64,000 bases of DNA, taken from contig DXYV01000010.1 of assembly GCA_019415645.1 (NCBI GenBank), positions 17,399 through 81,398 of the forward strand, in the 5' to 3' direction. Below the pieces are notes generated by a model. The model was given only the letters and a program-made list of their open reading frames with translations, was not told the origin of the DNA and did no database searches. The position numbers and the translations under genes are program-made. Below, in pieces: positions 15,472-23,836 of this stretch; position 1 is the stretch's first letter, and every line of letters begins with the position of its first letter. The DNA comes from Clostridiales bacterium. Its GTDB lineage: Bacteria; Bacillota; Clostridia; Oscillospirales; Oscillospiraceae.

Positions 15472-16866
15472 ATGGAACGAACCACTATCGCCCAAATCTT
15501 CGCCGATCAGGAGGCGTTCGGCGGCAGAGAGGTCACGGTCTGCGGCTGGGCCCGTACCATCCGGGACATGAAGACCTTTGGGTTTATCGAGCTCAACGAC
15601 GGCTCCTGCTTCAAAAACCTTCAGATCGTCATGGAGGCGGAGAAGCTGGCCAATTATAAGGAGATCGCCGGCCAGAATGTGGGCGCGGCCCTGATCGTGA
15701 CGGGCGTGGTCGCCCTGACGCCCCAGGCCAAGCAGCCTCTGGAGGTCAAGGCGGACTCCATCACGGTGGAGGGCCCCTCCTCGCCGGAGTATCCCCTCCA
15801 GAAAAAGCGGCATACGGTGGAATACCTGCGCACCATCCAGCATCTGCGGCCCCGCACCAACCTGTTCTCCGCCGCGTTCCGGGTGCGCTCCGTGGCTGCC
15901 CACGCCATCCACTGCTTCTTCCAGGACCGGGGCTTTGTCTATGTCCACACGCCCATCATCACCGCCTCCGACTGTGAGGGCGCGGGTGAGATGTTCCAGG
16001 TGACTACCCTGGACCTGAACAACGTGCCCAAGACCGAGGACGGGCAGGTGGATTATGCCCAGGACTTCTTCGGCAAAAAGGCCAATCTGACCGTCTCCGG
16101 CCAGCTCAACTGCGAGAACTTCGCCATGGCCTTCGGCAGTGTTTACACCTTCGGCCCCACCTTCCGGGCGGAGAACTCCAACACCCAGCGCCACGCTGCG
16201 GAATTTTGGATGATCGAGCCGGAGATCGCCTTCGCCGATCTGAACGACGACATGAATCTGGCGGAGGATATGCTCAAGTATGTCATCCGCTATGTCATGG
16301 ACAAGTGCCCCGATGAGATGAACTTCTTCAACTCCTTCGTGGATAAGGGCCTGAAGGAGCGGCTGGAGCATGTGGCCACCTCCGACTTCGGCCGGGTGAG
16401 CTACACCGAGGCCGTGGAGATTCTCAAGCAGCACAACGACCAGTTTGACTATAAGGTGGAGTGGGGCTGCGACCTCCAGACCGAGCACGAGCGCTACCTG
16501 ACCGAGCAGGTGTACAAGCGGCCGGTCTTTGTCACCGACTATCCCAAGGAAATCAAGGCGTTCTATATGCGCCTGAACGACGACGGCAAGACCGTGGCCG
16601 CCGCTGACTGCCTGGTGCCGGGAATCGGCGAGATCATCGGCGGTTCCCAGCGCGAGGAGCGGCTGGATGTGCTGGAGGCGCGGATGGCCGAGTTGGGCCT
16701 GGACCCCAAGGATTACTGGTGGTATCTGGACCTGCGGCGCTACGGCTCCTGCCGCCACGCCGGATTCGGCCTGGGCTTCGAGCGCATGGTTATGTATCTG
16801 ACCGGAATTTCCAACATCCGCGACGTGGAGCTGCACCCGAGGACGGTAGGCAACGCAGAGTTTTAA
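15472..16866 (+). CDS. asnS: Asparaginyl-tRNA synthetase
   Basis: 464 aa, the usual length. An N-terminal OB-fold anticodon-binding domain (about 1-105, [15 protein letters not shown]...) is followed by a class II catalytic core with motif 2 ([25 protein letters not shown], landmark around residues 225-245) and motif 3 ([14 protein letters not shown], about 435-448). It charges tRNA-Asn with asparagine. The final 13 codons lie in a 97-bp sequence that is repeated 228 bp downstream, and use AGG, GTA and GCA codons that are rare in the rest of the gene; the usual VPFPRT ending is here ELHPRT. The C terminus therefore seems to have been replaced in an insertion or recombination event. Confidence 0.95.
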   Translation: MERTTIAQIFADQEAFGGREVTVCGWARTIRDMKTFGFIELNDGSCFKNLQIVMEAEKLANYKEIAGQNVGAALIVTGVVALTPQAKQPLEVKADSITVEGPSSPEYPLQKKRHTVEYLRTIQHLRPRTNLFSAAFRVRSVAAHAIHCFFQDRGFVYVHTPIITASDCEGAGEMFQVTTLDLNNVPKTEDGQVDYAQDFFGKKANLTVSGQLNCENFAMAFGSVYTFGPTFRAENSNTQRHAAEFWMIEPEIAFADLNDDMNLAEDMLKYVIRYVMDKCPDEMNFFNSFVDKGLKERLEHVATSDFGRVSYTEAVEILKQHNDQFDYKVEWGCDLQTEHERYLTEQVYKRPVFVTDYPKEIKAFYMRLNDDGKTVAAADCLVPGIGEIIGGSQREERLDVLEARMAELGLDPKDYWWYLDLRRYGSCRHAGFGLGFERMVMYLTGISNIRDVELHPRTVGNAEF

Positions 16867-16923
16867 GAAGTGCATGAGGGCCCCGATGTGGAAGCGTGTT
16901 TCGGCAGCACCACGTCGGGGCCC
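16827..16923 (+). repeat. asnS 3'-end direct repeat, copy 1
   Basis: 97 bp starting GGAGCTGCACCCGAGGACGG, covering the last 13 codons and stop of asnS plus 57 bp downstream. It is identical to 17055-17151 except one base (A at 16909, T at 17137). Confidence 0.9.
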
Positions 16924-16924
16924 T
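16877..16924 (+). terminator. Long hairpin just after asnS
   Basis: 16877-16891 pairs with 16910-16924 (15 bp, one wobble; core GGGCCCCGA/TCGGGGCCC). No T-run follows. The same hairpin is present in repeat copy 2. Confidence 0.55.
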
Positions 16925-17054
16925 GTCGCGAGACGGGGCGGCGCTCTGCGCCGTACAAGCGTTTTGCGGAGCAAAACCTTGCCGCAGGCGGAATTCACTT
17001 CCGCCGAGGAAGATCAAAAAGGGGGTCCCCGCGGGATGGGACATCCCGTGGGGC

Positions 17055-17151
17055 GGAGCTGCACCCGAGGACGGTAGGCAACGCAGAGTTTTAAGAAGTG
17101 CATGAGGGCCCCGATGTGGAAGCGTGTTTCGGCAGCTCCACGTCGGGGCCC
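17055..17151 (+). repeat. asnS 3'-end direct repeat, copy 2
   Basis: Second copy of the 97-bp sequence at 16827-16923, 228 bp downstream with one mismatch. It would re-encode the AsnS C terminus [12 protein letters not shown] and stop but has no synthetase gene in front of it. Confidence 0.9.
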
Positions 17152-17680
17152 CTGGATTCGTAAGGGCGTTTGTACTTTTCTTGTTCCGCCAAGAAAAGTA
17201 CCCAAAAGAAGGCGGGCAAAGGGGAGCACCCCTTTGCAATCCCCCGGTTCTGTCGAGGGCGCATACGATTCAACTCCGGCGCCCGAAGCCTGCATACTCT
17301 GGCACCCCAGCACCCACTGCCGTTCCACGATCGGGTATCGTAGCCTAGCAAGGTCCACCGAGCGCGCCTAATCTGGCGGTGTTAGGTCAGCCTTTCGTCA
17401 TCTCTCCGAGGGGGTTCTTTTACACGGTTCCCCGGTTACTTCCCCCTGCACGTAATATTTCGGCGCTGAAGCCCCCAAGTTTCGTTCCCCCGGGGGGATA
17501 CTTCCAATAAGGGGGGCCGCAGCCCCCCTTGTGCTTGGTCGGTGGGGGGTGGTTCTCAGGAGGGGGAATACGAAATCCCCCTCCTGAGCGTGTCTTTGGT
17601 TCCTTTCTGCACGAGCAGAAAGGAACGCTATCGCTGTAATGTCTCTGGCAATATATAAAAATAAAAGGAAGGACGACTGT

Positions 17681-17848
17681 TCAGCCGTCCTTCCTTTCGT
17701 ATTTTTTCAACAGGTCCTCAATGGCTTCGTCCAAAAGCCGGGATTTGTTGATTCGGGTTCGTTTGGAAAGCTCGTTAAAGGGTTCGACCAACTTGTTATC
17801 CAGAGAAGAAACAAAACGTTTTCGATTGACTAAAACAGCTTCACCCAT
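17681..17848 (-). CDS. Ribbon-helix-helix protein B
   Basis: 55 aa from ATG 17848 (GGGAG 7 bases upstream; an upstream TTG/ATG frame extension is less likely). VNRKRFVSSLDNKLVEPFNE, then LSKRTRINKSRLLDEAIEDLL, is a classic ribbon-helix-helix (RHH_3 type) DNA-binding fold of about 45 residues. It overlaps the end of the upstream paralogue by 8 bases, so the two are translationally coupled. Low GC compared with neighbours suggests recent arrival. RHH proteins of this size are often antitoxins or plasmid-type repressors; no toxin partner is obvious. Confidence 0.7.
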   Translation of the reverse strand: MGEAVLVNRKRFVSSLDNKLVEPFNELSKRTRINKSRLLDEAIEDLLKKYERKDG

Positions 17849-18029
17849 TTTGATTGCTCCCAACAATTTGGCCTTTTTTATATTTTTTTAAGAGGTCTTC
17901 GATTGCTTCGTCCATAAGTTTTGATTTCGGGATTCTAGTTTCGTTAGATAACTGATTCAAAGCTGTATTTAGTTCGTTCTTAATAGAAGTGGTGAATCGT
18001 ATCCGATTGACAAGCTTGCCCTGATTCAT
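17841..18029 (-). CDS. Ribbon-helix-helix protein A (paralogue of B)
   Basis: 62 aa. VNRIRFTTSIKNELNTALNQ then LSNETRIPKSKLMDEAIEDLL aligns along its length with protein B downstream (same TRI-KS-L-DEAIEDLLKKY core), so the pair arose by duplication. AAAGGAG lies 7 bases before ATG 18029. It may act as a homo- or heterodimer with protein B on the palindrome at 18106-18129, which lies in its upstream region. Confidence 0.7.
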   Translation of the reverse strand: MNQGKLVNRIRFTTSIKNELNTALNQLSNETRIPKSKLMDEAIEDLLKKYKKGQIVGSNQNG

Positions 18030-18105
18030 AATACTGCTCCTTTATGTTACCTAGCATCAATTTATTCTAGTTTACACAAATGGCTTTTGGAAAACAAGGG
18101 GTTGC

Positions 18106-18129
18106 AATTATCATAAACTTATGATAATT
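18106..18129. promoter_or_regulatory. Perfect 11-bp-arm palindrome between divergent genes (operator candidate)
   Basis: AATTATCATAA (18106-18116), 2-base spacer, TTATGATAATT (18119-18129). It sits between the RHH pair and the gene at 18154. An autoregulatory RHH operator is the simplest reading. Confidence 0.6.
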
Positions 18130-18153
18130 TATGAAAAGAAAGGAGGGATTACC

Positions 18154-18435
18154 ATGAAACAAGAACCACTGAATTTATGGATGCAGATTTTGTTTCGCTT
18201 TGAACAGGACTATTGGAAATGCGACCTGGACCATCAAAATCTGTTCTCCGAAGCGGAGCGCCTCCATGAGACCTTTTGCGACCGCCACAGGGCCGACCGA
18301 GAGCTGATTGTGGAAGTCAATGAGATCATCGACGCCTATACCTGTGTGGAGGAATACGAAAAGGAGTTCCAAATCCGCCTGGGGCTCCTGCTGGGCCTGG
18401 AGCTGGGCGGGCTTGACCTGCCATACGCTCTTTGA
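18154..18435 (+). CDS. Small helical protein of unknown function
   Basis: 93 aa from ATG 18154, preceded by AGGAGGG. All-helical; the C-terminal helix FQIRLGLLLGLELGG recalls the end of the DUF6809-like protein at 8944-9234, and the spacing of helices is similar (inference, weak). Divergent from the RHH pair across a perfect palindrome, so the three genes may form one small regulated unit. No catalytic motif, signal peptide or membrane helix. Confidence 0.55.
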   Translation: MKQEPLNLWMQILFRFEQDYWKCDLDHQNLFSEAERLHETFCDRHRADRELIVEVNEIIDAYTCVEEYEKEFQIRLGLLLGLELGGLDLPYAL

Positions 18436-18438
18436 CGC

Positions 18439-18488
18439 AAAAAGGCTCCGCCTCAAACCGCGCAGAACGCGCGATTCGGGGCGGAGCC
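18439..18488 (-). terminator. Terminator of the SLC13 transporter gene
   Basis: GGCTCCGCC (18444-18452) pairs with GGCGGAGCC (18480-18488); on the minus strand TTTTTGCG follows. An inner GCGCG pairing strengthens the long loop. Confidence 0.65.
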
Positions 18489-18576
18489 AAAAGGTCGGTT
18501 CAGGAGGGACGCAGACCCGTGCGGAGGGGAGGGCCTGCCGCAGGGCAGGCACAGCTCCGCAGAGGCGAAAGGTCAA

Positions 18577-19971
18577 TCAGACGATCTTGACCACGAACAT
18601 CCACCAGGGGATCATGATGGCGACGGTAAAGACCGCGGAGACCGCCATTTTCACCGCGCCGCACTTGGCGAAATCCTTCAGAGTGACGTAACCCATGCTG
18701 AAGAAGATGAGGTACGTGCCCACTTCGTAGGGCAGGATCAGCTGGTCCAGGCCCAGATAGAAGGAGTAGGTGGTCGCCATGGGGGACACGCCCAGGCCCA
18801 GGGCCACGCCGGTCAGCAGAGGCGCGATGGAGGACATGGCCGCCATGGGAGTGAGCAGGAAGTTGATGATCACGCCGAAGATGAACACGATGACCAGGAA
18901 GCCGAAGGTGCCGGTGTTGGACAGCAGCGGGGTAATGATATTGACCAGGAAGTTGCCCGCGCCGCAGGAGGCCGCCACCGTACCGATGGACAGGCAGGCC
19001 ACGATGAAGAAGATGACATTGAAGTTGACCCTGCGGAAGTGCTCCACCTTGCCCACCTTGATGCCGGGCAGGTAGCAGATAATGGGAGCCAGCAGGAAGC
19101 CATAGAGCATGTTCCAGCCCGTCCAGCGGTTGCTGAGCAGGTAAACCAGCAGGACCAGCAGGATGACCAGGACCTTCTTGTCGTTGGTGGTCATCTTGCC
19201 CAGTTCCTTGAGCTGCTGCTGGAAGTAGGCCTTGCCGTTGATGGGCTTCTCGGGCTTCATGAGCTTGGTGATCAGGAACGCCATGATGAAGGGCAGAAGC
19301 ACCAGGGGCAGGTCCTGGATGAAGAAGTCGATGAAGTTGGTGTTCAGGCTGCCCTCCACGACGCCTTCCACGCTCTTGGACATATCCAAGAACATCTGGA
19401 TGCCGGAAGGCGAGTAGATGAAGCCGGACGCAATGTGGAAGCCGAAGCAGGCGGTCATGAGGATACCGCCGGAGGCCTTGCCTACGGGCAGATCCAGGGA
19501 CTTGATGATGGACAGGGTGATGGCGGCCACGGCCATGCTGGTCCAGGTGCCGGGAACGATGATGATGGACAGCATAGCGGTGATGGTGATGCCGAATACG
19601 ATACCGGTATAGGTGCCGCCGGCCCAAATGATGCAGTGGTAAGCGATGCGCTTGAGAATGGTGGTATCCTCCAGAATGTTGACCAGCAGCAGCGTGGCCA
19701 GGATGTACCAGGGAATGTCATTGGTCCACGCGGAGAATACGGTGCCGGAAGGGGCGATGCCGGTCATGATGTACAGCAACATCATGAGGATGCCGGCGAT
19801 GGCATTGTCCATCTCGTCGAAACAGAACATGGCAATGCCCATCAGGGTGATTGCGAAGAAGGTGCGGATTTGGCTGGTAAAAGCTTCGCTGGTGGGAATC
19901 AGCAGAATGATGATCGGCAGCGCCAAGGTCACGATCCAGCTGATCAGGCTTTTACGGCTGGCTTTCGCCAT
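18577..19971 (-). CDS. SLC13/DASS-family anion symporter (paralogue 1)
   Basis: 464 aa with about 11-12 membrane helices. The sequence fits the divalent anion:Na+ symporter family, including two repeated half-domains and the ITPLLSNTG / LLTPMAAMSSIAPLL motifs near the C terminus (cf. the SNT motifs of DASS transporters). Typical substrates are C4-dicarboxylates, tricarboxylates or sulfate. GAGGAGG lies 8 bases before ATG 19971. It is divergent from the first OYE-type reductase and is about as long as, and clearly related to, the transporter at 29831-31189; together they bracket the reductase cluster and probably import or exchange its organic-acid substrate or product (inference). Confidence 0.82.
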   Translation of the reverse strand: MAKASRKSLISWIVTLALPIIILLIPTSEAFTSQIRTFFAITLMGIAMFCFDEMDNAIAGILMMLLYIMTGIAPSGTVFSAWTNDIPWYILATLLLVNILEDTTILKRIAYHCIIWAGGTYTGIVFGITITAMLSIIIVPGTWTSMAVAAITLSIIKSLDLPVGKASGGILMTACFGFHIASGFIYSPSGIQMFLDMSKSVEGVVEGSLNTNFIDFFIQDLPLVLLPFIMAFLITKLMKPEKPINGKAYFQQQLKELGKMTTNDKKVLVILLVLLVYLLSNRWTGWNMLYGFLLAPIICYLPGIKVGKVEHFRRVNFNVIFFIVACLSIGTVAASCGAGNFLVNIITPLLSNTGTFGFLVIVFIFGVIINFLLTPMAAMSSIAPLLTGVALGLGVSPMATTYSFYLGLDQLILPYEVGTYLIFFSMGYVTLKDFAKCGAVKMAVSAVFTVAIMIPWWMFVVKIV

Positions 19972-20385
19972 AATAGATTCCTCCTCTACTCGAAATGTTC
20001 ACAGGGCGGATAAGGCTGCTTTCGCGGTTGGGTCGACGTTCCTCGCACTCAACCAGAATAGGGCGAATGGAGAAAAAAGAGAAATAAGTATTTCAAATAA
20101 CAACAATAATCAAATTAAATCAGATGAAAAATTGTGCAATATAGCCAAAACGGATTTTCAAGACAGCAGGCGGGTTGCGGGGCATTGTCCGCCGGTGGAG
20201 GGCAAAATCTATGTTATTTTTTTGACAAGATAAAAAAATGTGATGAACTTTATCACAAGACGGTATTTCTCATTTGCACGCCTTTCCTTTATAATGAACG
20301 CAGAGTAGCTGTTTCGGCGGACCTCGCACAAAGCAGAAACAGACCGACTGGGAACGGAATTATGTGTTAAAGAAGGAGAATGCTT
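19972..20385. other. 414-bp divergent intergenic region
   Basis: It holds an AT-rich stretch (20080-20150), the inverted repeat GTGAT-N7-ATCAC (20240-20256) and a TATAAT (20290-20295) without a good -35 box. This looks like an activator-dependent promoter for the reductase gene at 20386. No gene is seen. Confidence 0.6.
20240..20256. promoter_or_regulatory. Inverted repeat GTGAT-N7-ATCAC, activator site candidate
   Basis: A 17-bp dyad centred about 42 bases upstream of the TATAAT at 20290-20295, the usual distance for a LysR-type activation site. Confidence 0.45.
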
Positions 20386-22356
20386 ATGAACGCGTATTAT
20401 CCCCATATTTTTGAGCCGCTGACCATTGGCAACGTTACCTTTAAGAATCGTATCTTCACCGCCCCCACCATGGGCCACATGCTCCAGAACAACGCCCCCA
20501 CCTATCCCGAGATGCCCATGATCGCCAACTATCTGGAAAAGGCCAAGGGCGGCGCGGCTCAGGTGGAGTGCGGCGGCCAGCAGGTCAACGATCCCGGCGC
20601 CAACCCCATCCACTCCAAGTTCGACATTGAGAACCCCACCGGCTGGCGCAACTTCATCCACTTCACCAACGCCATCCACTTCTATGATGCCAAGGCTTCC
20701 TACGAGCTGATCCACTTCGGCTCCGAGGGCGAGTACACCAAGGAGGCCCTGGCCAAGGGCAAGCCCTTCGCCTGCTCTACCTTCACCCGCAAGGACGGCG
20801 TGGAGTTCCAGGAGATCCCCGAGGAGGAGATGGACAAGCTGGCCGACCGCTACGCCTCGCTGGCTGAGTGCGTCAAGTTCTGCGGCTTCGACACCCTGCT
20901 CATCCACGGCGGACACGGTACCCTGCTCCAGGAGTTCGTCTCTCCCCGCTCCAACCACCGCACCGACAAGTACGGCGGCTCCATCGAGAACCGCGCCCGC
21001 TTCCCCCTGATGGTGCTCGACCGCATCCGGGAGCGGGTGGGCCGCGATCTGCTCATCGAGTACCGCATCTCCGGCTCCGAGTGCGTGCCCGGCGGCTTCG
21101 AGGTGGACGAGTGCATCGAGTTCTTCAAGCTCGTCCAGGACCGCATCGACATCGCCCACATCTCCGCCGGCGTGGTGCGTGAGCCCCGCCTGCGCGCCAT
21201 CACCCATCCCACCGGCTTCCTGCCCGAGGCTGCCAACGCCTACCTGGCCAAGGCGGTCAAGGCCTGCCCCGACATCCACATCCCCGTGCTCACCCTGGGC
21301 GCCTTCCAGCAGCCCGAAGCCATCGAGCGCGTGCTGGCCAACGGCGAGGCCGACATCGTGGCCATGGCCCGCGGCACCATCGCCGACCCCCACACGGTGG
21401 AAAAGATCCGTCAGGGCCGGCCGGAGGACATCGTCCCCTGCATCAAGTGCTTCCACTGCCTGGACGACTTCAAGAACACCCATTACTACTCCTGCGCCGT
21501 CAACCCCATCGCCGGCCGGGAGACCCAGCTGGATATGCTGCTGCCCGCTCAGTACCACAAGCAGAAGGTCGCCATCATCGGCGGCGGCCCGGGCGGCATG
21601 AAGGCCGCTCTGCTGGCCTCCGAGCGGGGCCACAAGGTCACCCTCTTTGAGAAGAAGAAGGAACTGGGCGGCCAGCTCAACGACGCCGACGTCATGTCCT
21701 TCAAGTACGACCTGAAGGCCTACAAGAACTACCTCATCCGCCATGTGGGCCGGGATGAGAACATCGACGTCCGCCTGGGCGTTGAGGTCACTCCCGAGAT
21801 GCTCAAGGCCATGGATTTCGACACCGTGGTGTGCGCCATCGGCGCGGAGCCCATCATTCCGCCCATTCCCGGCGTGGACGGCGACAACGTCATCTGGGCG
21901 GGCGACAGCTTCTTCGCCCCCGACCGGGTGGGCCAGAAGATCGTGGTCATCGGCGGCGGCCAGGTCGGCTGCGAGACCGGCGTCCACTACGGCATGAACG
22001 GCAAGGACGTCACCGTGCTGGAGATGCAGTCCAAGCTGGCTCCCGACGCCATGCGTACTTACCAGGAGGAGCTGGAGGGTCAGGTCCATGACCACTGCAC
22101 CGCCATCCTGGGCGCCCGCGTCACCAAGATCTCCGCCGAGGGCGTCACCTATACCGACAAGGACGGCCAGGAGCACCTGGTGCCCGCCGATACCGTCATC
22201 CTGGCTGTCGGCATGAAGCCGCTGGCCAAGCAGGCCGAGGCCTTCCGCGAGTGCGCCGACGGCTTCCGCAAGCTGGGCGACTGCGTGAAGGTGGGCAACG
22301 TCAAGACCGTTACCCGCGCCGCCTTCGATGCCGCCATGACCCTGGGCGCGTACTAA
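20386..22356 (+). CDS. OYE-type flavin/Fe-S reductase 1 (2,4-dienoyl-CoA reductase-like)
   Basis: 656 aa from ATG 20386 (GGAG 7 bases upstream; the ATG at 20380 is too close to it). Architecture: FMN-binding TIM barrel of the Old Yellow Enzyme family (1-370) with HGGHGTLLQEFVSPRSNHRT then DKYGGSIENR; a [4Fe-4S] motif CIKCFHC then C 12 residues on; and a C-terminal FAD/NAD(P) module (VAIIGGGPGGMKAA about 390, VVIGGGQVGCETG about 525). Known relatives include 2,4-dienoyl-CoA reductase, BaiCD/BaiH, FldZ, daidzein reductase and flavanone-cleaving reductase; all reduce activated C=C bonds. Cytosolic. It stands alone behind a probable activator-dependent promoter. Confidence 0.88.
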   Translation: MNAYYPHIFEPLTIGNVTFKNRIFTAPTMGHMLQNNAPTYPEMPMIANYLEKAKGGAAQVECGGQQVNDPGANPIHSKFDIENPTGWRNFIHFTNAIHFYDAKASYELIHFGSEGEYTKEALAKGKPFACSTFTRKDGVEFQEIPEEEMDKLADRYASLAECVKFCGFDTLLIHGGHGTLLQEFVSPRSNHRTDKYGGSIENRARFPLMVLDRIRERVGRDLLIEYRISGSECVPGGFEVDECIEFFKLVQDRIDIAHISAGVVREPRLRAITHPTGFLPEAANAYLAKAVKACPDIHIPVLTLGAFQQPEAIERVLANGEADIVAMARGTIADPHTVEKIRQGRPEDIVPCIKCFHCLDDFKNTHYYSCAVNPIAGRETQLDMLLPAQYHKQKVAIIGGGPGGMKAALLASERGHKVTLFEKKKELGGQLNDADVMSFKYDLKAYKNYLIRHVGRDENIDVRLGVEVTPEMLKAMDFDTVVCAIGAEPIIPPIPGVDGDNVIWAGDSFFAPDRVGQKIVVIGGGQVGCETGVHYGMNGKDVTVLEMQSKLAPDAMRTYQEELEGQVHDHCTAILGARVTKISAEGVTYTDKDGQEHLVPADTVILAVGMKPLAKQAEAFRECADGFRKLGDCVKVGNVKTVTRAAFDAAMTLGAY

Positions 22357-22390
22357 GCGGAACCCCAACTGCAATCAAATATCCCAATTC

Positions 22391-22419
22391 AGGCGCGGTC
22401 CACAAGTTGGACCGCGCCT
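22391..22419 (+). terminator. Hairpin after reductase 1
   Basis: AGGCGCGGTCCA (22391-22402) pairs with TGGACCGCGCCT (22408-22419), 12-bp perfect stem; weak T content after it. Confidence 0.6.
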
Positions 22420-22769
22420 GCAGTCTGTCAAAAAAGCAGACGCTATGCAAGAGTTCAGGAGATTTTTGCAGGCAAGAACGTTCGCAGCAGAATTTTGCCG
22501 CCCGCAGGCGGCGAACGGAATACAGTCTCTGAAGAAAGTGCCACCGGCACATTTTTTACGCTGCGGCCTTGGGAAAGGCTCTGTCCGGCCCGCCAGCGTG
22601 TGGGCCGGGAACCCAAACAAAGCCCAGCGAAGCGGGTTTGTTTGGGAGAGGCGGGACAAGGGAGCGGAGTGAGAAATGCCCGCAAGGCGTTTTGAGCGGT
22701 GCGGACTTTGGCCCGACGACGGACCGCGCCTGCTTGTTTGCAAGAGTCAACAGAGATAAAATCGAACAA

Positions 22770-22806
22770 AAAAAGTTCCCATGCGCGTCGCGCATGGGAA
22801 CTTTTT
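22770..22806. terminator. Bidirectional terminator between reductase 1 and the crotonase
   Basis: An 18-bp perfect stem, AAAAAGTTCCCATGCGCG (22770-22787) with 22789-22806, single-base loop, A-run on the left and T-run on the right; works on either strand for these convergent genes. Confidence 0.9.
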
Positions 22807-22822
22807 GATTGCAAAGAAAATC

Positions 22823-23836
22823 TTAGAACTTGTACCAGTCGGGCTCGTTGCTGTGCTCGAAAACATAGGGGTTCTCGATCTCGCCAGCATTGACCTTCTC
22901 CCACCACTCGCCGGCCTTCTTGGGCATGGTGCGCCAGGACTCGGCAGTCTGGGGCTGCTCCATGTCCTTGGTGGCGTAACGCCAGTCGTTGACGCGGCTG
23001 ATGTACTTCTCATCCTGCTGAGCGGAGTTCTCGTCGCCCAGATCGCCGGCGGCGATACGCAGCAGGGAGCCGTACTGCTCGGAAACGGTGTGCAGCTTCA
23101 GGTCCTCGACCAGCAGCTTCTTCAGCGGGCGCTTGGCCAGGTTGGACATGATGGTGCGGTTCTCGTAGGGCATGGTCTTCCACATGCGGGCGATCTCCCA
23201 GGCGCGCTCCACAGCCTTGCCCTTGGGCACGACTTCGCTGACCATACCGGCCTGGAGCATCTCCTGAGCGGTGATCTGACGGGAGGTCATCATGTAGTAG
23301 TTGCCGCGCTTAGTGCCCAGATAGTGCTGAGCCATCAGGCCCATGCCGTCACCGGGAACCAGGCCGCCCTGAGCATGGGGAACCTCGATCTTGCAGTCCT
23401 CAGTGCAGATGGTCACATCGCACAGGAACGCGGAATCCCAGTGGAAGCCGGGGCCGGGCAGCGCGCCGATGGTGGGCACGTCCAGATCGAACACCATGTT
23501 CTTGATCAGGTTGGTGTCATCAAAGTACTGATGCTGGAACCGCTGAGTGGGCAGCTCGGAGTAAGTCTCCCAGCCGTTGGCGTCAGACTCGATCATCCAG
23601 TTGTCACCGATGTGGGTGAAGATGATGATCTCGTTCTCCCAGTCCAGGGACAGGACGCGGGTCAGCTGGCTCATGGCGCGGTGAGACATGCCGCTGTGGT
23701 GCATGGGGCCGTCGTTGGTCTTCCAGGTGACCTGGAGGATGCCGTCCTCACGCTTCAGATCGGCAAACGCCTTAAACCACTCCTTGTACTCGTCAAACCC
23801 GGGCAGCTTGACATAATCAGCTAGGGGCTTCGCCAT
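22823..23836 (-). CDS. Crotonase-family hydrolase resembling 6-oxocamphor hydrolase
   Basis: 337 aa; AAGGAGG precedes ATG 23836. It is an enoyl-CoA hydratase/isomerase-fold protein, but the stretch GFHWDSAFLCD (130-140), EVPHAQGGLVPGDG (151-164) and VSEVVPKGKAVERAWEIAR (about 197-215) matches the 6-oxocamphor hydrolase branch better than CoA-dependent hydratases. In that enzyme a His and an acidic residue in the equivalent places cleave a C-C bond of a cyclic beta-diketone by retro-Claisen reaction; His132 and Glu151 align with them here (alignment done from memory). N- and C-terminal extensions of about 40-60 residues are present. Placed among three enone-reductase-type enzymes, it may open a reduced ring. 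Confidence 0.75.
   Translation of the reverse strand: MAKPLADYVKLPGFDEYKEWFKAFADLKREDGILQVTWKTNDGPMHHSGMSHRAMSQLTRVLSLDWENEIIIFTHIGDNWMIESDANGWETYSELPTQRFQHQYFDDTNLIKNMVFDLDVPTIGALPGPGFHWDSAFLCDVTICTEDCKIEVPHAQGGLVPGDGMGLMAQHYLGTKRGNYYMMTSRQITAQEMLQAGMVSEVVPKGKAVERAWEIARMWKTMPYENRTIMSNLAKRPLKKLLVEDLKLHTVSEQYGSLLRIAAGDLGDENSAQQDEKYISRVNDWRYATKDMEQPQTAESWRTMPKKAGEWWEKVNAGEIENPYVFEHSNEPDWYKF

Larger units (their letters stand above)
16867..17680. other. 814-bp non-coding, repeat- and hairpin-rich region
   Basis: Between asnS and the RHH genes no frame looks like a real protein. Between the two asnS-tail copies are mini-hairpins with 3-5 base loops (GTTTTGC-GGA-GCAAAAC; GGCGGAA-TTCAC-TTCCGCC; CCGCGGGATG-GGA-CATCCCGTGG). 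After copy 2 come a TTTCTTGTTCCGCCAAGAAA-type palindrome near 17178, a 9-bp stem near 17509, a 13-bp perfect stem 17555-17567/17576-17588, and a 12-bp perfect stem 17599-17610/17615-17626. It resembles accumulated intergenic repeats. Confidence 0.7.
22357..22822. other. 466-bp non-coding region with terminators and a REP-like repeat
   Basis: Contains the hairpin 22391-22419, a CCCGCAGGCG...ACGGAATA segment (22498-22522), a small stem with T-run (22538-22557) and the bidirectional terminator at 22770-22806. No real gene is seen. Parts resemble 63530-63605. Confidence 0.65.

Noticed and set aside
17014..17358. Several 65-150-codon frames around the asnS repeats
   Set aside because: They read through hairpins and the duplicated asnS tail in multiple frames; typical spurious frames in repeat DNA.
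17239..17400. tRNA-like segment (GATTCAACTCC within GGGCGC...GCGCCC)
   Set aside because: No full cloverleaf, anticodon arm or acceptor stem could be drawn.
20209..22374. 721-codon minus-strand open frame opposite reductase 1
   Set aside because: It is full of Gly/Ala/Leu/His runs with no domain; the plus strand encodes a complete OYE reductase.
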